Origin: Leptofilum sp050292445
Lineage (GTDB): Bacteria > Chloroflexota > Anaerolineae > Promineifilales > Promineifilaceae
Assembly (NCBI GenBank): GCA_050292445.1
Contig: JBNKLQ010000058.1
Location: forward strand, 1 to 26,069
Direction: 5' to 3'
DNA: 26,069 nucleotides
Part shown: positions 7,561-16,100 of the stretch, piece by piece
Layout: each line of letters begins with the position of its first letter
Numbering within the stretch: the stretch's first letter is position 1
Position numbers and translations under genes: made by a program
Notes under the pieces: generated by a model
What the model was told of the DNA's origin: nothing
The model's database searches: none
The model's input: only the letters and a program-made list of their open reading frames with translations

Positions 7561-10032
7561 TTATTCCCCTGGTTGGAGGATGAGGTGGTTTACGGCCGTT
7601 TCCTGCACCATTTCCTCACGCCACACCATCGGCAGATACTCGCCGTTAAGCCACAGCTCAATCTGGTCGTCGTAATTGGGGTGGTAGGGATGGCCAGATT
7701 CGCCGGTGGGAATCACCCACTGGCTGGCGTCAAAATCACTCATATCCACCAGCATACGCATGGAAGGGTGTCCCGTAACGGCCGCAGGATTGCTCCAGCG
7801 CCAACTGTTGGCGTTCACAATGCTGGCCCCTCCATCTGCCGGGAATGGCCCGCGATTCACCAACGATTCAACCGGGCCGATGCCGCTTTCCCCCAACGGA
7901 TTGCTTACAAATGTGGCCGTGTGAATGCTACCCCAGGTCCAATCATTCATGTCGTCGCCCACGTTATCCTCAAACCAGGCTACGGTATCTTCCAGTGTTT
8001 CCAGCAAGATGTCTGCCTGCGATTCTTCGGCAGATGTCGATTCATCATCCCACCAGGTAGCTTCGGGATTGTCTGCCAGCTGGTGGAACAGCACCCGCCC
8101 GCCAAATGAACTGACATTATCTGCACCCACATCATCAGCCAGGGTATCTTGTGCCAGCTGCATGTAAAAAATCTCGAATAGGGCAGCGGGCACGCTGTCG
8201 CGCCGCACCTGACGGTCCCAGCCGCGCAGTCGTTCCAGCGCCGCCTGCACCTTGTCATCGTCGCTGGAGAGGCCGTCGAGCAGCGGCACGTAGCTATCTG
8301 CCATCAAGGAGCGGCTGTCGAATTGGATGCGAGCCAGATCGGCCTGCGACAGTTTGCCATCACCGTCCAGCTCCGCCTCAATCATGTCCACGATGCGTTG
8401 GCCACGATCCCCATCGGCCCAGTAATAGGTCAGCAGGTATGGATATTCTTCATCCACAACCGCATGGTTGGCAGTGACAATGTAGCCCCATTCTGGATTA
8501 AGAATAGCAGGCATCTCTTCGTAAGGGACCCAACCTTCCCACTCATATTCACCGGTCCAGCCGGGTACTGGCACCAGGCCGTCTCCATTGGCCCGGATGG
8601 GAATGAGGCCCGGCGTCTGGTAGGCGATGTTGCCTTCCACATCGGCATAAACTACATTTTGCGAAGGCACATCCCAGTAGCGCAATGCCTCGCGGAAATC
8701 ATCGTAGTTTTCTGCCTTGTTCAGCCCCATAATCGATTCCAGGGTGCGCATTGGTTCCTGGGCGGTCCAGCGCATAGCTAACACATCGCTGACGTTATCG
8801 CGTAAATCGCTGATGATGGGGCCGTGGCGGGTGATTTTCACCTCCACAACAACATCCTCGCCGCCGTTGACCTTAATGACCTCTTCGATAATGTCCATAT
8901 CTTCCCATTCACCCATAAATTCGGCCTGGTTGGGGTTGTTGGGATTGATCTTCTCGATGAAGAGGTCTTGTACATCTGGGCCGACGTTGGTAACGCCCCA
9001 GGCGATGTTGTCGTTGTGACCAACGACGATGCCAGGCACACCGGCAAAGCTGAAGCCAGCGACGTTATAGCCAGGTGCATGCAGGCCAACCTGATACCAG
9101 ATGGCGGGCATTTGGATGCCCAAATGGGGATCGTTGGCCAGCAGCGGCATCCCTGTGTCGGTATGTTCGCCGCTGATGACCCAGTTGTTGCTGCCCACGT
9201 AGTCACCGCCGCCCAAAAAGCCATCGGCCGGATAACTGCCCGCGATATTGGTGTTGACGTTGGCCCAATCGACCTGCTCCATTTGTTGAAGAAGGGTTTC
9301 GCTTTCTTCGTTGGTGAATTCAATATCCATCGCATTGGTGGGCACCATGACGGGGCGGCTGTCGTAGGGATAGAAGGGAAGTAAATTGGCGGTAGTGCCT
9401 TCGCCCAGCTCTTTGATGAGATTGGCGCGCTCGATTTCCTGGCTCCAGTTGCCGCTCAGATCATCGGCCATGACCACGGCCCAGGCGATGGTGTGCAGTG
9501 GTTCCCATGGCTCAATTTCCCACTTGTCGTTGACCAGGCCAAGAATTGTGTAGTTGAGGGAGATGTTGTCGCCTTGTTCGTCGATGTAGGCATTGACGCC
9601 TTCGCTGTACGCTTCCATGATGGCCATCATTTCCGGCACTTCGCTTTCATAGTAGGCCAGTGATTCTTCCGCGATGCGGTTCCAGCCCATCGTGCGAATG
9701 AAAATATCCGAATCAACTGTGGCTTCGCCAGCAATTTCGGAGATACGGCCGAGGCTGACGTGCCGCCAAAATTCCATTTGCCAGAAGCGGTCCTGAGCAT
9801 GGACGTAGCCTTGGGCCAGGAAGAGATCATGTTCGTTTTGGGCGTAAATGTGGGGGATACCGTTTGCGTCGCGATAGACGTTAACTTCGTCTTCCAGGCC
9901 GGGTAGGGTGAGGGTGGTGTCGGTGTCGGGGAACGGCCGTCTCACGTTCACCACACTAACAATTGCCAGAACAACAATCAGCAATGCGATAATGCCAAGT
10001 AAAATGATTCCAATGCGGGCTGCCAGTTTCAT
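7561..10032 (-). CDS. Penicillin amidase family acylase (penicillin G acylase-like)
   Basis: This 823-residue Ntn-hydrolase precursor is the upstream partner of the tandem pair. An N-terminal hydrophobic segment (about 7-28) serves as signal peptide or membrane anchor. The alpha region has RDANGIPHIYAQNEHDLF, GYVHAQDRFWQMEFWR and SLGRISEIAGE, all hallmarks of the family. The expected self-cleavage nucleophile is Ser281 in DYVGSNNWVISG, followed by PLLANDPHLGIQMPAIWYQ and GHNDNIAWGVTNVGPD. The asparagine of YIVTANHAV (N522) fits the oxyanion-hole residue. It is more similar in motif style to penicillin G acylases than its neighbour, so the two probably have different acyl preferences. The ATG at 10032 has a GGAGG ribosome binding site 6 nt away. 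Exact ACGGCCGT copies lie only near its two ends (7592 and 9933). The physiological substrate is not known. Confidence 0.95.
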   Translation of the reverse strand: MKLAARIGIILLGIIALLIVVLAIVSVVNVRRPFPDTDTTLTLPGLEDEVNVYRDANGIPHIYAQNEHDLFLAQGYVHAQDRFWQMEFWRHVSLGRISEIAGEATVDSDIFIRTMGWNRIAEESLAYYESEVPEMMAIMEAYSEGVNAYIDEQGDNISLNYTILGLVNDKWEIEPWEPLHTIAWAVVMADDLSGNWSQEIERANLIKELGEGTTANLLPFYPYDSRPVMVPTNAMDIEFTNEESETLLQQMEQVDWANVNTNIAGSYPADGFLGGGDYVGSNNWVISGEHTDTGMPLLANDPHLGIQMPAIWYQVGLHAPGYNVAGFSFAGVPGIVVGHNDNIAWGVTNVGPDVQDLFIEKINPNNPNQAEFMGEWEDMDIIEEVIKVNGGEDVVVEVKITRHGPIISDLRDNVSDVLAMRWTAQEPMRTLESIMGLNKAENYDDFREALRYWDVPSQNVVYADVEGNIAYQTPGLIPIRANGDGLVPVPGWTGEYEWEGWVPYEEMPAILNPEWGYIVTANHAVVDEEYPYLLTYYWADGDRGQRIVDMIEAELDGDGKLSQADLARIQFDSRSLMADSYVPLLDGLSSDDDKVQAALERLRGWDRQVRRDSVPAALFEIFYMQLAQDTLADDVGADNVSSFGGRVLFHQLADNPEATWWDDESTSAEESQADILLETLEDTVAWFEDNVGDDMNDWTWGSIHTATFVSNPLGESGIGPVESLVNRGPFPADGGASIVNANSWRWSNPAAVTGHPSMRMLVDMSDFDASQWVIPTGESGHPYHPNYDDQIELWLNGEYLPMVWREEMVQETAVNHLILQPGE

Positions 10033-10169
10033 CTTTTCCTCCAGTGGGGTGTGGGCTGTGCCATGGACGTCTTGCGGCGTTTGTGGCTAGGGCACAGCAG
10101 GTTGAATCGGCACAATGATACCCGGTTTGGGGTCGGGCAACTAGAGGAGAATGAAGGGAATTGAGGGTG

Positions 10170-11177
10170 CTACTTGGTTGACAACGAAGCGAACAAATTT
10201 GATTTTTGCCAGGCCCAGATAACGGCCTCGGCGCGGCTGGTTATCTGCAATTTGTTAAACAGTTCCCGTTTGTGATGCTTCACGGTAGAGAGGCTGATTT
10301 TTAGCATGACCGCGATTTCTTTGTCGCTCTGGCCCAAAGCCAAATAGTGTAAGACTTGCTGCTGTCGGCGGGAGAGGTTTACTTCTGCTACGCCTGGTAA
10401 AGGCTTAACGGCCGTATTAAGTGGACGTAAGACAATCATGCGTACTTTACGGCCGTCGTAAATGATTGGGCTGGCGGTGACTTCAATATCTACCTCTGCA
10501 CCGCTTTTGTGGAGGCATTTGGTTTGGTAAGAATGATGGTAGCCCACGTCGAGATGTTGCAAAATATTGGTTTGTTCGGATGCTGGGGCCATCGCATGAA
10601 CGAGTTTTTGGATTTGCTGCCCTACTATTTCAACGGCTGAATAACCAAACAGTTGGGTGACGGCTTTGTTGATGGCCAGGATACGGCCGTTTTCATGCAA
10701 TACCACCGGACTGTATGTGTCATTAAAGAGGACGGCAAAATGCTTTTCACTCTCGGCTTCTTGTTGCAGATCTGCCAACAGCTTTTGGGGAAAGGCCTCT
10801 TCTTCACTGACATACATTTTACGAAGCTTATGGCTGTATCCCACTGTCATTTCTGACCAAAAGGTGGCCAGGCGCGGTGCCAGCCAGGCTGTCTGTCTCT
10901 CGTCTAGACCATGCAAGAGCTGCTCTGCCAGCAAGCGCTGCAGGTAGCCTAATTTTTCTATGGACAGGCCAAATATCTGAGCCAGTTGCTCGCCTACAAG
11001 TCGCCCCGCTTCCGGGGCAAACGGCGTCATGAGAAGATAGCTGGTGATCTGTTCCTGAAGGTTGGTGGCCGTTTCGGCCGTTTGGGATTCATCTGAAGCG
11101 GGCAGGAGATACCAAACCAGTCCGATTTCTTCCTGGTAAGTTACCCAATGTGTCCCAATTTTCTCAGAAAAATTCAT
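10170..11177 (-). CDS. PAS domain LuxR-family transcriptional regulator
   Basis: The 335 residues comprise an N-terminal helical region of unknown type (1-140), a PAS domain (about 144-255) and a C-terminal LuxR/FixJ helix-turn-helix (about 268-325). PAS marks are HENGRILAINKAVTQLFGYS and HKSGAEVDIEVTASPI. HTH marks are LSRRQQQVLHYLALGQSDKEIA and LSTVKHHKRELFNKL. PAS domains sense small ligands, redox state or light. There is no autoinducer-binding domain and no receiver domain, so this is neither a canonical AHL receptor nor a two-component regulator. It ends 137 bp upstream of the tandem acylase genes on the same strand and is a reasonable candidate to control them; this is inferred only from position. 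No convincing Shine-Dalgarno precedes the ATG at 11177. Confidence 0.9.
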   Translation of the reverse strand: MNFSEKIGTHWVTYQEEIGLVWYLLPASDESQTAETATNLQEQITSYLLMTPFAPEAGRLVGEQLAQIFGLSIEKLGYLQRLLAEQLLHGLDERQTAWLAPRLATFWSEMTVGYSHKLRKMYVSEEEAFPQKLLADLQQEAESEKHFAVLFNDTYSPVVLHENGRILAINKAVTQLFGYSAVEIVGQQIQKLVHAMAPASEQTNILQHLDVGYHHSYQTKCLHKSGAEVDIEVTASPIIYDGRKVRMIVLRPLNTAVKPLPGVAEVNLSRRQQQVLHYLALGQSDKEIAVMLKISLSTVKHHKRELFNKLQITSRAEAVIWAWQKSNLFASLSTK

Positions 11178-11370
11178 GGAATGTTAGACCGCACTCATTT
11201 TTCATTAATGTTGGTCTTGTCTAAACCTATCCTTATAGACAGGTGGCGGCTCCAAGGGTGTATGCTAAGATTGCTTTGCGGTTAATCTTAACTCAATAGT
11301 AAGATGGATTCACACAAGAAACAAACAAATGTGTGATTTTTCATCGAATCGCAGCCGCAGAGAGGAAAAG

Positions 11371-11409
11371 ATGTTTAGCCACATTTGGCTTGAACAGCAT
11401 ACAAAGTGA
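11371..11409 (+). CDS. Possible 12-codon leader peptide
   Basis: An ATG at 11371 follows a purine-rich AGAGAGGAAAAG that would serve as a ribosome binding site. The frame reads MFSHIWLEQHTK and stops at 11407-11409, only 4 nt before a stem followed by a T-run. The arrangement resembles a translated leader ahead of an attenuator. The peptide is not enriched in any one amino acid, and such short ORFs arise by chance, so this is speculative. Confidence 0.25.
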   Translation: MFSHIWLEQHTK

Positions 11410-11413
11410 CAGT

Positions 11414-11451
11414 AAGCGGAACCGAGGTTTTTAAGACTTGGTTCCGCTTTT
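11414..11451 (+). terminator. Terminator-like hairpin after the possible leader ORF
   Basis: Arms 11414-11423 (AAGCGGAACC) and 11440-11449 (GGTTCCGCTT) are perfect 10-bp complements with a 16-nt loop and are followed by TTTT on the plus strand. No annotated plus-strand gene lies upstream, so the transcript it ends would be a small RNA or a leader from this same intergenic region. Confidence 0.55.
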
Positions 11452-11504
11452 GCGTGTACCCTCTCCTATAGAAACGGCCGCATGCCAGTTTCAGTCTTTG
11501 GGGG

Positions 11505-11539
11505 AATCCCCTGCCCGGCTCCTCGCTAGGTGGGGGATT
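11505..11539 (+). other. GC-rich stem in the leader of the secreted-protein gene
   Basis: AATCCCC (11505-11511) pairs with GGGGATT (11533-11539) across about 21 nt, and the stem is followed by TTGCTTTT. It may be a second terminator or a structured leader element. It lies 140 bp before the GTG start at 11679. Confidence 0.35.
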
Positions 11540-11678
11540 TTGCTTTTGAAGTGCCAAGCAGGGCACCGCAAAAATCACGTAAAAACAGCCCACAATTCAC
11601 GCTCCTGGCACGGTCAGGCAATACACTGCTTGCTAACATTTTGCCGTAAGCTGAAAATTCGCCCAAGGAGTCTATTTT

Positions 11679-12818
11679 GTGAATAAAGGAACGGCCGTCT
11701 TTCTCCCCATTTCTTCTGCCCTGCTGATCATCACCGCTACTGTTTTTCTACTGTTGCGACCCCGCCCGGTTGTTCTGGCCTCCACCCCGCAGCAGCCCCT
11801 CACCATCACCGTGGGTGGTGAAGAAGTGTGTGTGGGCACCAACTTGCTGGCCAATCCCTCGTTTGAAGGCGATTATCCTGTCTACATCATGCCCGCGCCG
11901 GGCCACCCCGACTGCCAAACCTGGTCCCAAGATCAGCCCAACCAATATTGCGAGCGCGTCAAGCTGGCCGACGATTGGCATCCCTACTGGCTGGACACAC
12001 CGCGCACCGAGGTGTGGATGAACATCCAGCCGGAGTACGTGCCTTCGCTGCCGCACGAGCAGCCGCCCCGGGTGCGCAGCGGCGACAAATCGCAGCATTA
12101 TTTTTCCTTTTGGAGTACGCATGAAGGCGGATTGATGCAGCAGGTGAGTGCGCTGGAAAACGGCCGTTACTGCTTCAGTAGCTGGGGGCAGGCATGGTCA
12201 GCGCGGGAAACATTGCCCGGTTGGCTGAGCGATCCCAACGATCATGGCGAGCTGTACCAGCGCGTGGGCATCGACCCCACGGGTGGTACCGACTGGGAAA
12301 GCCCCAACGTGGTCTGGGGCGAGATGCGGATGCAGTACGATGAATTTGGCCTGTTTAGTGTGGAAGCGGTAGCCGAGGCCGACACAATCACTGTTTTTGT
12401 CTGGTCGAAGGCAAACATCCCCGTCAAGCACAATGATGTTTACTGGGATGATGCCACGCTGACGTTGGAGCAAGCGGCCACAGTGGAGCCGGGTGCCTTG
12501 ACTTCGCTGGTGGATGTGGATGAGCCAACGGCCGTTACCCACACCATCGCCATCAGCGTCACCCCTGGACTCGCCTGGACCGCCGCACTAGACCCGTCCG
12601 GCACGCTGCCCGCCAGCCTCGGCCAGTTCAACGGCAGCAGCAGTACCGATCTGAAGCTCACCTTTGACAGCAGCGGTTTTTCCACAGGTAGTTACACCAC
12701 CAGTGTCACCGTAAACGTCACGCCTAGCGTGCCTGGTTCCCCTTTTACCGTGCCGGTTGAACTGCTCGTCGTGCCGGAGCTGCATGAGACATTTTTGCCA
12801 GCGGTGATACGGCCGTAA
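11679..12818 (+). CDS. Secreted or cell-surface protein of unknown function with FLP-type C-terminus
   Basis: This 379-residue protein is not recognised beyond its general form. It starts with GTG (11679), supported by AAGGAG 8 nt upstream (11665-11670). Residues about 7-35 form a signal peptide ending near LASTPQQ. Residues 45-265 begin with TNLLANPSFEGD, a pattern typical of carbohydrate-binding-like jelly-roll domains in secreted proteins, and contain HYFSFWSTHEGGLMQQV and YWDDATLTLEQ, which also fit that fold. Residues 270-365 look like an Ig-like or BACON-type beta domain (AISVTPGLAWTAALDPSG, STDLKLTFDSSG). The last residues, ETFLPAVIRP, resemble the short (V/F)(Y/F)LP-hydrophobic-R tail seen at the end of many Chloroflexota secreted proteins. 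The function is probably surface binding; no catalytic residues are visible. It is preceded by the structured 500-bp region and followed by a MITE-like element. Confidence 0.8.
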   Translation: MNKGTAVFLPISSALLIITATVFLLLRPRPVVLASTPQQPLTITVGGEEVCVGTNLLANPSFEGDYPVYIMPAPGHPDCQTWSQDQPNQYCERVKLADDWHPYWLDTPRTEVWMNIQPEYVPSLPHEQPPRVRSGDKSQHYFSFWSTHEGGLMQQVSALENGRYCFSSWGQAWSARETLPGWLSDPNDHGELYQRVGIDPTGGTDWESPNVVWGEMRMQYDEFGLFSVEAVAEADTITVFVWSKANIPVKHNDVYWDDATLTLEQAATVEPGALTSLVDVDEPTAVTHTIAISVTPGLAWTAALDPSGTLPASLGQFNGSSSTDLKLTFDSSGFSTGSYTTSVTVNVTPSVPGSPFTVPVELLVVPELHETFLPAVIRP

Positions 12819-12836
12819 CCCTTCTCATTCACAACA

Positions 12837-13002
12837 GATTGGACCAATTTGCAGTTAAGTTTTAAATTGAGTAACCACCCTCACCCCAGCCCTCTCCCTC
12901 GCAGGGAGAGGGAGCCAGTTCTCTCCCCCTCAAAGGGGGAGAGTTAGAGAGGGGGTAAAAACATTGCACATTTTAATCTTTGAAGCCTAAATTGGTCCAA
13001 TC
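12837..13002. mobile_element. MITE-like element with 14-bp perfect terminal inverted repeats
   Basis: The 166-bp stretch is bounded by GATTGGACCAATTT (12837-12850) and its exact complement AAATTGGTCCAATC (12989-13002). Inside are two strong hairpins: a 10-bp stem, 12890-12899 with 12903-12912, and a 9-bp stem, 12921-12929 with 12935-12943. The internal CCCTCACCCC and CCCTCTCCC text resembles a repeat common in many bacterial genomes. It has no ORF. No clear target-site duplication was seen. It lies between the secreted-protein gene and the alpha-2-macroglobulin gene. Confidence 0.7.
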
Positions 13003-13073
13003 TTTTCTTCGCCCCACATTCGTGCAGTTATCCCGGAACTTTTATTGGCATTCTTTCGTTTACACGGTAGATT

Positions 13074-13145
13074 CCGAATCGGATCAATTCGTTTGCTATT
13101 TCTCCTTGACATAAGCAGGGGAAAAGGTCAAGGATCAACAAAGGA
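13074..13145 (+). promoter_or_regulatory. Possible promoter/operator and ribosome binding site of the alpha-2-macroglobulin gene
   Basis: A perfect TTGACA (13106-13111) could be a -35 box, but no good -10 lies 16-18 bp downstream. The same bases are part of an inverted repeat, CCTTGAC (13104-13110) with GTCAAGG (13127-13133), which may be an operator. A second small inverted repeat CGAAT...ATTCG lies at about 13074-13090. AAAGGA at 13140-13145 is the probable ribosome binding site for the ATG at 13157, with long spacing. Confidence 0.35.
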
Positions 13146-13156
13146 ACGGGTACAAC

Positions 13157-16100
13157 ATGTCTCAATCAACAGGATCAGGTAACAAATGGCAGCGCCGCTC
13201 AATCATTGGCGGCATTGCAGCCCTTTTTATCGTTATTGCCGCAGGTGCGGGCATCTGGTATTTCCAGCTGCGAGACCAGCCAGATGGCGGTGATGGCTTC
13301 ACCACACCAACCATTCGCACGGAAACGGCCGTTTCCAGCGGCGTCGGTATCGAAAGCGCGGGCTTCTCCTCGCCCAACACAACCGTTGCCAGCCTGCTCA
13401 TTAGCCTGAGCGAAGGCCAATCCTTGCCCGATGCGCTGTCCACCAACCCGCTGGTGACTGGCGATCCGCTCACTGAAGCGGAGATTGCCCAAATTTTGGC
13501 CCGCTTGCCAGAATTGGTTGGCGAGCCAACCGACGAGCAAGATTTTAACTTGCCCGATGAACTACTGCCGCCGCCGCGCCCCGGTACAACCATTGACCAA
13601 ACGTTTCCCCCGCCGCCCACCGAAGCAGAACCACCAATTGTTCCCGATGGCCCGCTGGAAGTGCTGCGCTACACGCCAGAAGGCGACATTGGTCTGGCCC
13701 CCTTCCTCAACGTGACGTTTAACCAACCAATGGTGCCCCTGACCGACTTGACCAGCTTGAGCGAAGCCGACGTACCCGTAAACCTGACGCCCGATCTACC
13801 TGGCACCTGGCAATGGATTAGCCCGCAAACGCTGCGTTTTGAATTTGATGCTGAGGCCGTAGACCGCCTGCCGATGGCCACTGATTTTGTGGCCGAAGTT
13901 CCGGCAGGGACGGTTTCGGCCAGCGGCAATGAACTGGCGGAAACGGTGCGCTGGACATTTAGCACCCCGCCGGTGCAAATGGTCAACAGCTACCCGCCAT
14001 CCTATCAACCGCAGCCACTGGAGCCGGTTATCTTCATCACCTTTGACCAGCTGATTGAGCCAATGGCCGTTCTTCCTACCATTCATCTCACCGCCGACGG
14101 TGATACACAAGCTATCCGCCTGGCGACGCCTGAAGAAATTGAGGCCGATGACCAGGTAAGCCGTTTGGCCGACTCTGCTCGTGAGGGGTATTGGTTGGCG
14201 ATTCGCTCGGAACGGCCGCTGCCCAGCGATGCCCAAATTGAAGTGACTGTTGGCCCCAACACCCCCTCCGCCGAAGGGCCGCGCCTTAACCCGAATGCCC
14301 AAACCTTTACCTTTTACACCTACCCACCGCTGCGCCTGGAGCGCCATACCTGCGGCTGGTCAGAAGATGATTGTCCACCGCTGACACCTTTTCATATTGA
14401 GTTCAACAATCCACTGGACACCGCCGCATTTAGCGAAACGATGATCCGCATCGAACCGGAACTGCCCGGCGCGACGGTGCAGCTCAACTACAACGGGCTC
14501 ACCATTCAAGGATTAACTAAAGGACGCACCCGCTACGAGGTCACCATTGACGGCAGTTTGTCAGATCTGTTTGGCCAGACGTTGGGGGATGACGAGACGG
14601 TGCGTTTTCGGGTGGATACGGCCGTTCCCTTCGTCAGCGGCCCCCGAGAATTACTTGTCACCACCGACCCCTCCGCCAGCGATCCCAGCCTGACGCTGTA
14701 CGTGATGAACTACGAAGAGCTGCACGTGCGGATGTACGCCGTCACCCCGGAAGCGTGGGACGCTTACATGGACTATCGCCGCGATTTTGATCAGCGGGAT
14801 GAGCTGCCTACGCCGCCCGGTGACCTGGTGTTTGACGAAATGGTACCCATCGATTACGAAGAGGATGTGCTGACAGAAACGGCCGTTTCCCTCAGTGAAG
14901 GGTTGGAAGGCGAAACCGGTCATCTCATCGTGGTTGTGCAGCCGCCGGAACTGCCCCGCGACATTTGGGAGCAGCGCAGCCAAACCATCCACACCTGGGT
15001 GCAAGTCACCCAAATTGGCCTCGATGCCTTGGCCGATCATCAACAGGTCGTGGCCTGGGCTACCGATCTGGCTGATGGCGCACCGCTCAGCGGCGTCACC
15101 ATCAGCGGCAGCCAAAACCGCGTCACCGCCACCACCGCTACCGACGGCCTGGCCCGATTTGATCTGCCCAGCAGCGGAATTCGCTGGCTGGTAGCCACCC
15201 AAGGCGACGACAGCGCCATCTTGCCCACCAGCTATTCTTACTGGGATGAGGAAGGTTGGCGGCCACGCGCCTTGCAGGACGAACTGCGCTGGCACATTTT
15301 TGACGACCGGGCGATGTACCGACCCGGCGAAGAAGTGCATATCAAGGGCTGGCTGCGCCACATCAGCGGCGAGGGCGCTATCACCTTGCCCGGTGACCGC
15401 CTGAATGAAATCCGCTACCAGTCCTACGATTCCCAGGGTAATGTAATTGTGGAGGGAACGGCCTTACTCAACACGTTCGGTGGTTTCGATTTCAGTTTTG
15501 ACCTGCCGGAAAACAGCAATCTTGGCTATGCCTACATGGAATTTCGGGCAAATAGCCAATACGGCTCCCATGAATTCCAGATTCAAGAATTCCGCCGCCC
15601 GGAATTTGAGGTGAGCGCCCGCCAGGAAAGTGTGGGTCCCTACGTGGTGGGCGATGCGGCTACCGTGGCCGTCACCGCCAGTTACTTTGCCGGTGGCCCC
15701 CTGGCCAATGCCGATACCAACTGGTATGTCACCTCGACGCCAACGTATTATTCGCCGCCCGGCTGGCCCGAATTTAGCTTTGGCACCTGGACGCCCTGGT
15801 GGTATTTTGACGGTGGGTACGGCTTTGAAGCAGAATATGACTATGTTGATTTTGGCTTCCCTGGCCCATCGGGGCAGGTGGCCGAAACCTTCACTGGCCT
15901 GACAAACGCAGGCGGCGAACATTTCTTGCAAATTGATTTTGAAGCGTTGGAAGGGAATCGGCCGTTTACCGTGCGTGCTGAAGCCACAGTGATGGACGTG
16001 AACCGGCAGGCGTGGTCATCCAGCACCAACTTGCTGGTGCATCCTGCCGACTTGTACGTGGGGCTGCGCAGTCCCAGCACCTTTGTAGAGCAGGGAGAAC

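Larger units (their letters stand above)
11178..11678. other. 500-bp intergenic region with several hairpins
   Basis: This gap separates the divergent LuxR gene (minus) and secreted-protein gene (plus), so it should hold both promoters. On the plus strand, TATAGA (about 11235-11240) follows a TTGGTC 17 bp upstream. Small inverted repeats occur at 11266-11272/11284-11290 (TAAGATT), and at 11310-11316/11330-11336 (TCACACA), the latter followed by TTTTT. A possible leader ORF and terminator follow (listed separately), then the stem at 11505-11539 and a GC-rich stretch to 11640. No riboswitch or known RNA class was recognised. Confidence 0.45.

Noticed and set aside
10170..11177. Idea that the LuxR protein is an AHL quorum-sensing receptor paired with AHL acylases
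   Set aside because: Its sensory part is a PAS domain, not an autoinducer-binding domain, and no LuxI-type synthase is present. Only a positional link remains.
11461..11678. Riboswitch upstream of the secreted-protein gene
   Set aside because: The GC-rich stems do not match any riboswitch consensus I can recall (c-di-GMP, cobalamin, SAM and others considered).
11438..11686. 82-codon plus-strand frame in the 500-bp intergenic region
   Set aside because: No ribosome binding site, it spans several hairpins, has no recognisable protein features and overlaps the well-supported GTG start at 11679.
15464..15931. Minus-strand frames of 150-240 codons within 13.5-16.9 kb
   Set aside because: All are shadows of the macroglobulin coding sequence with biased composition and no motif.
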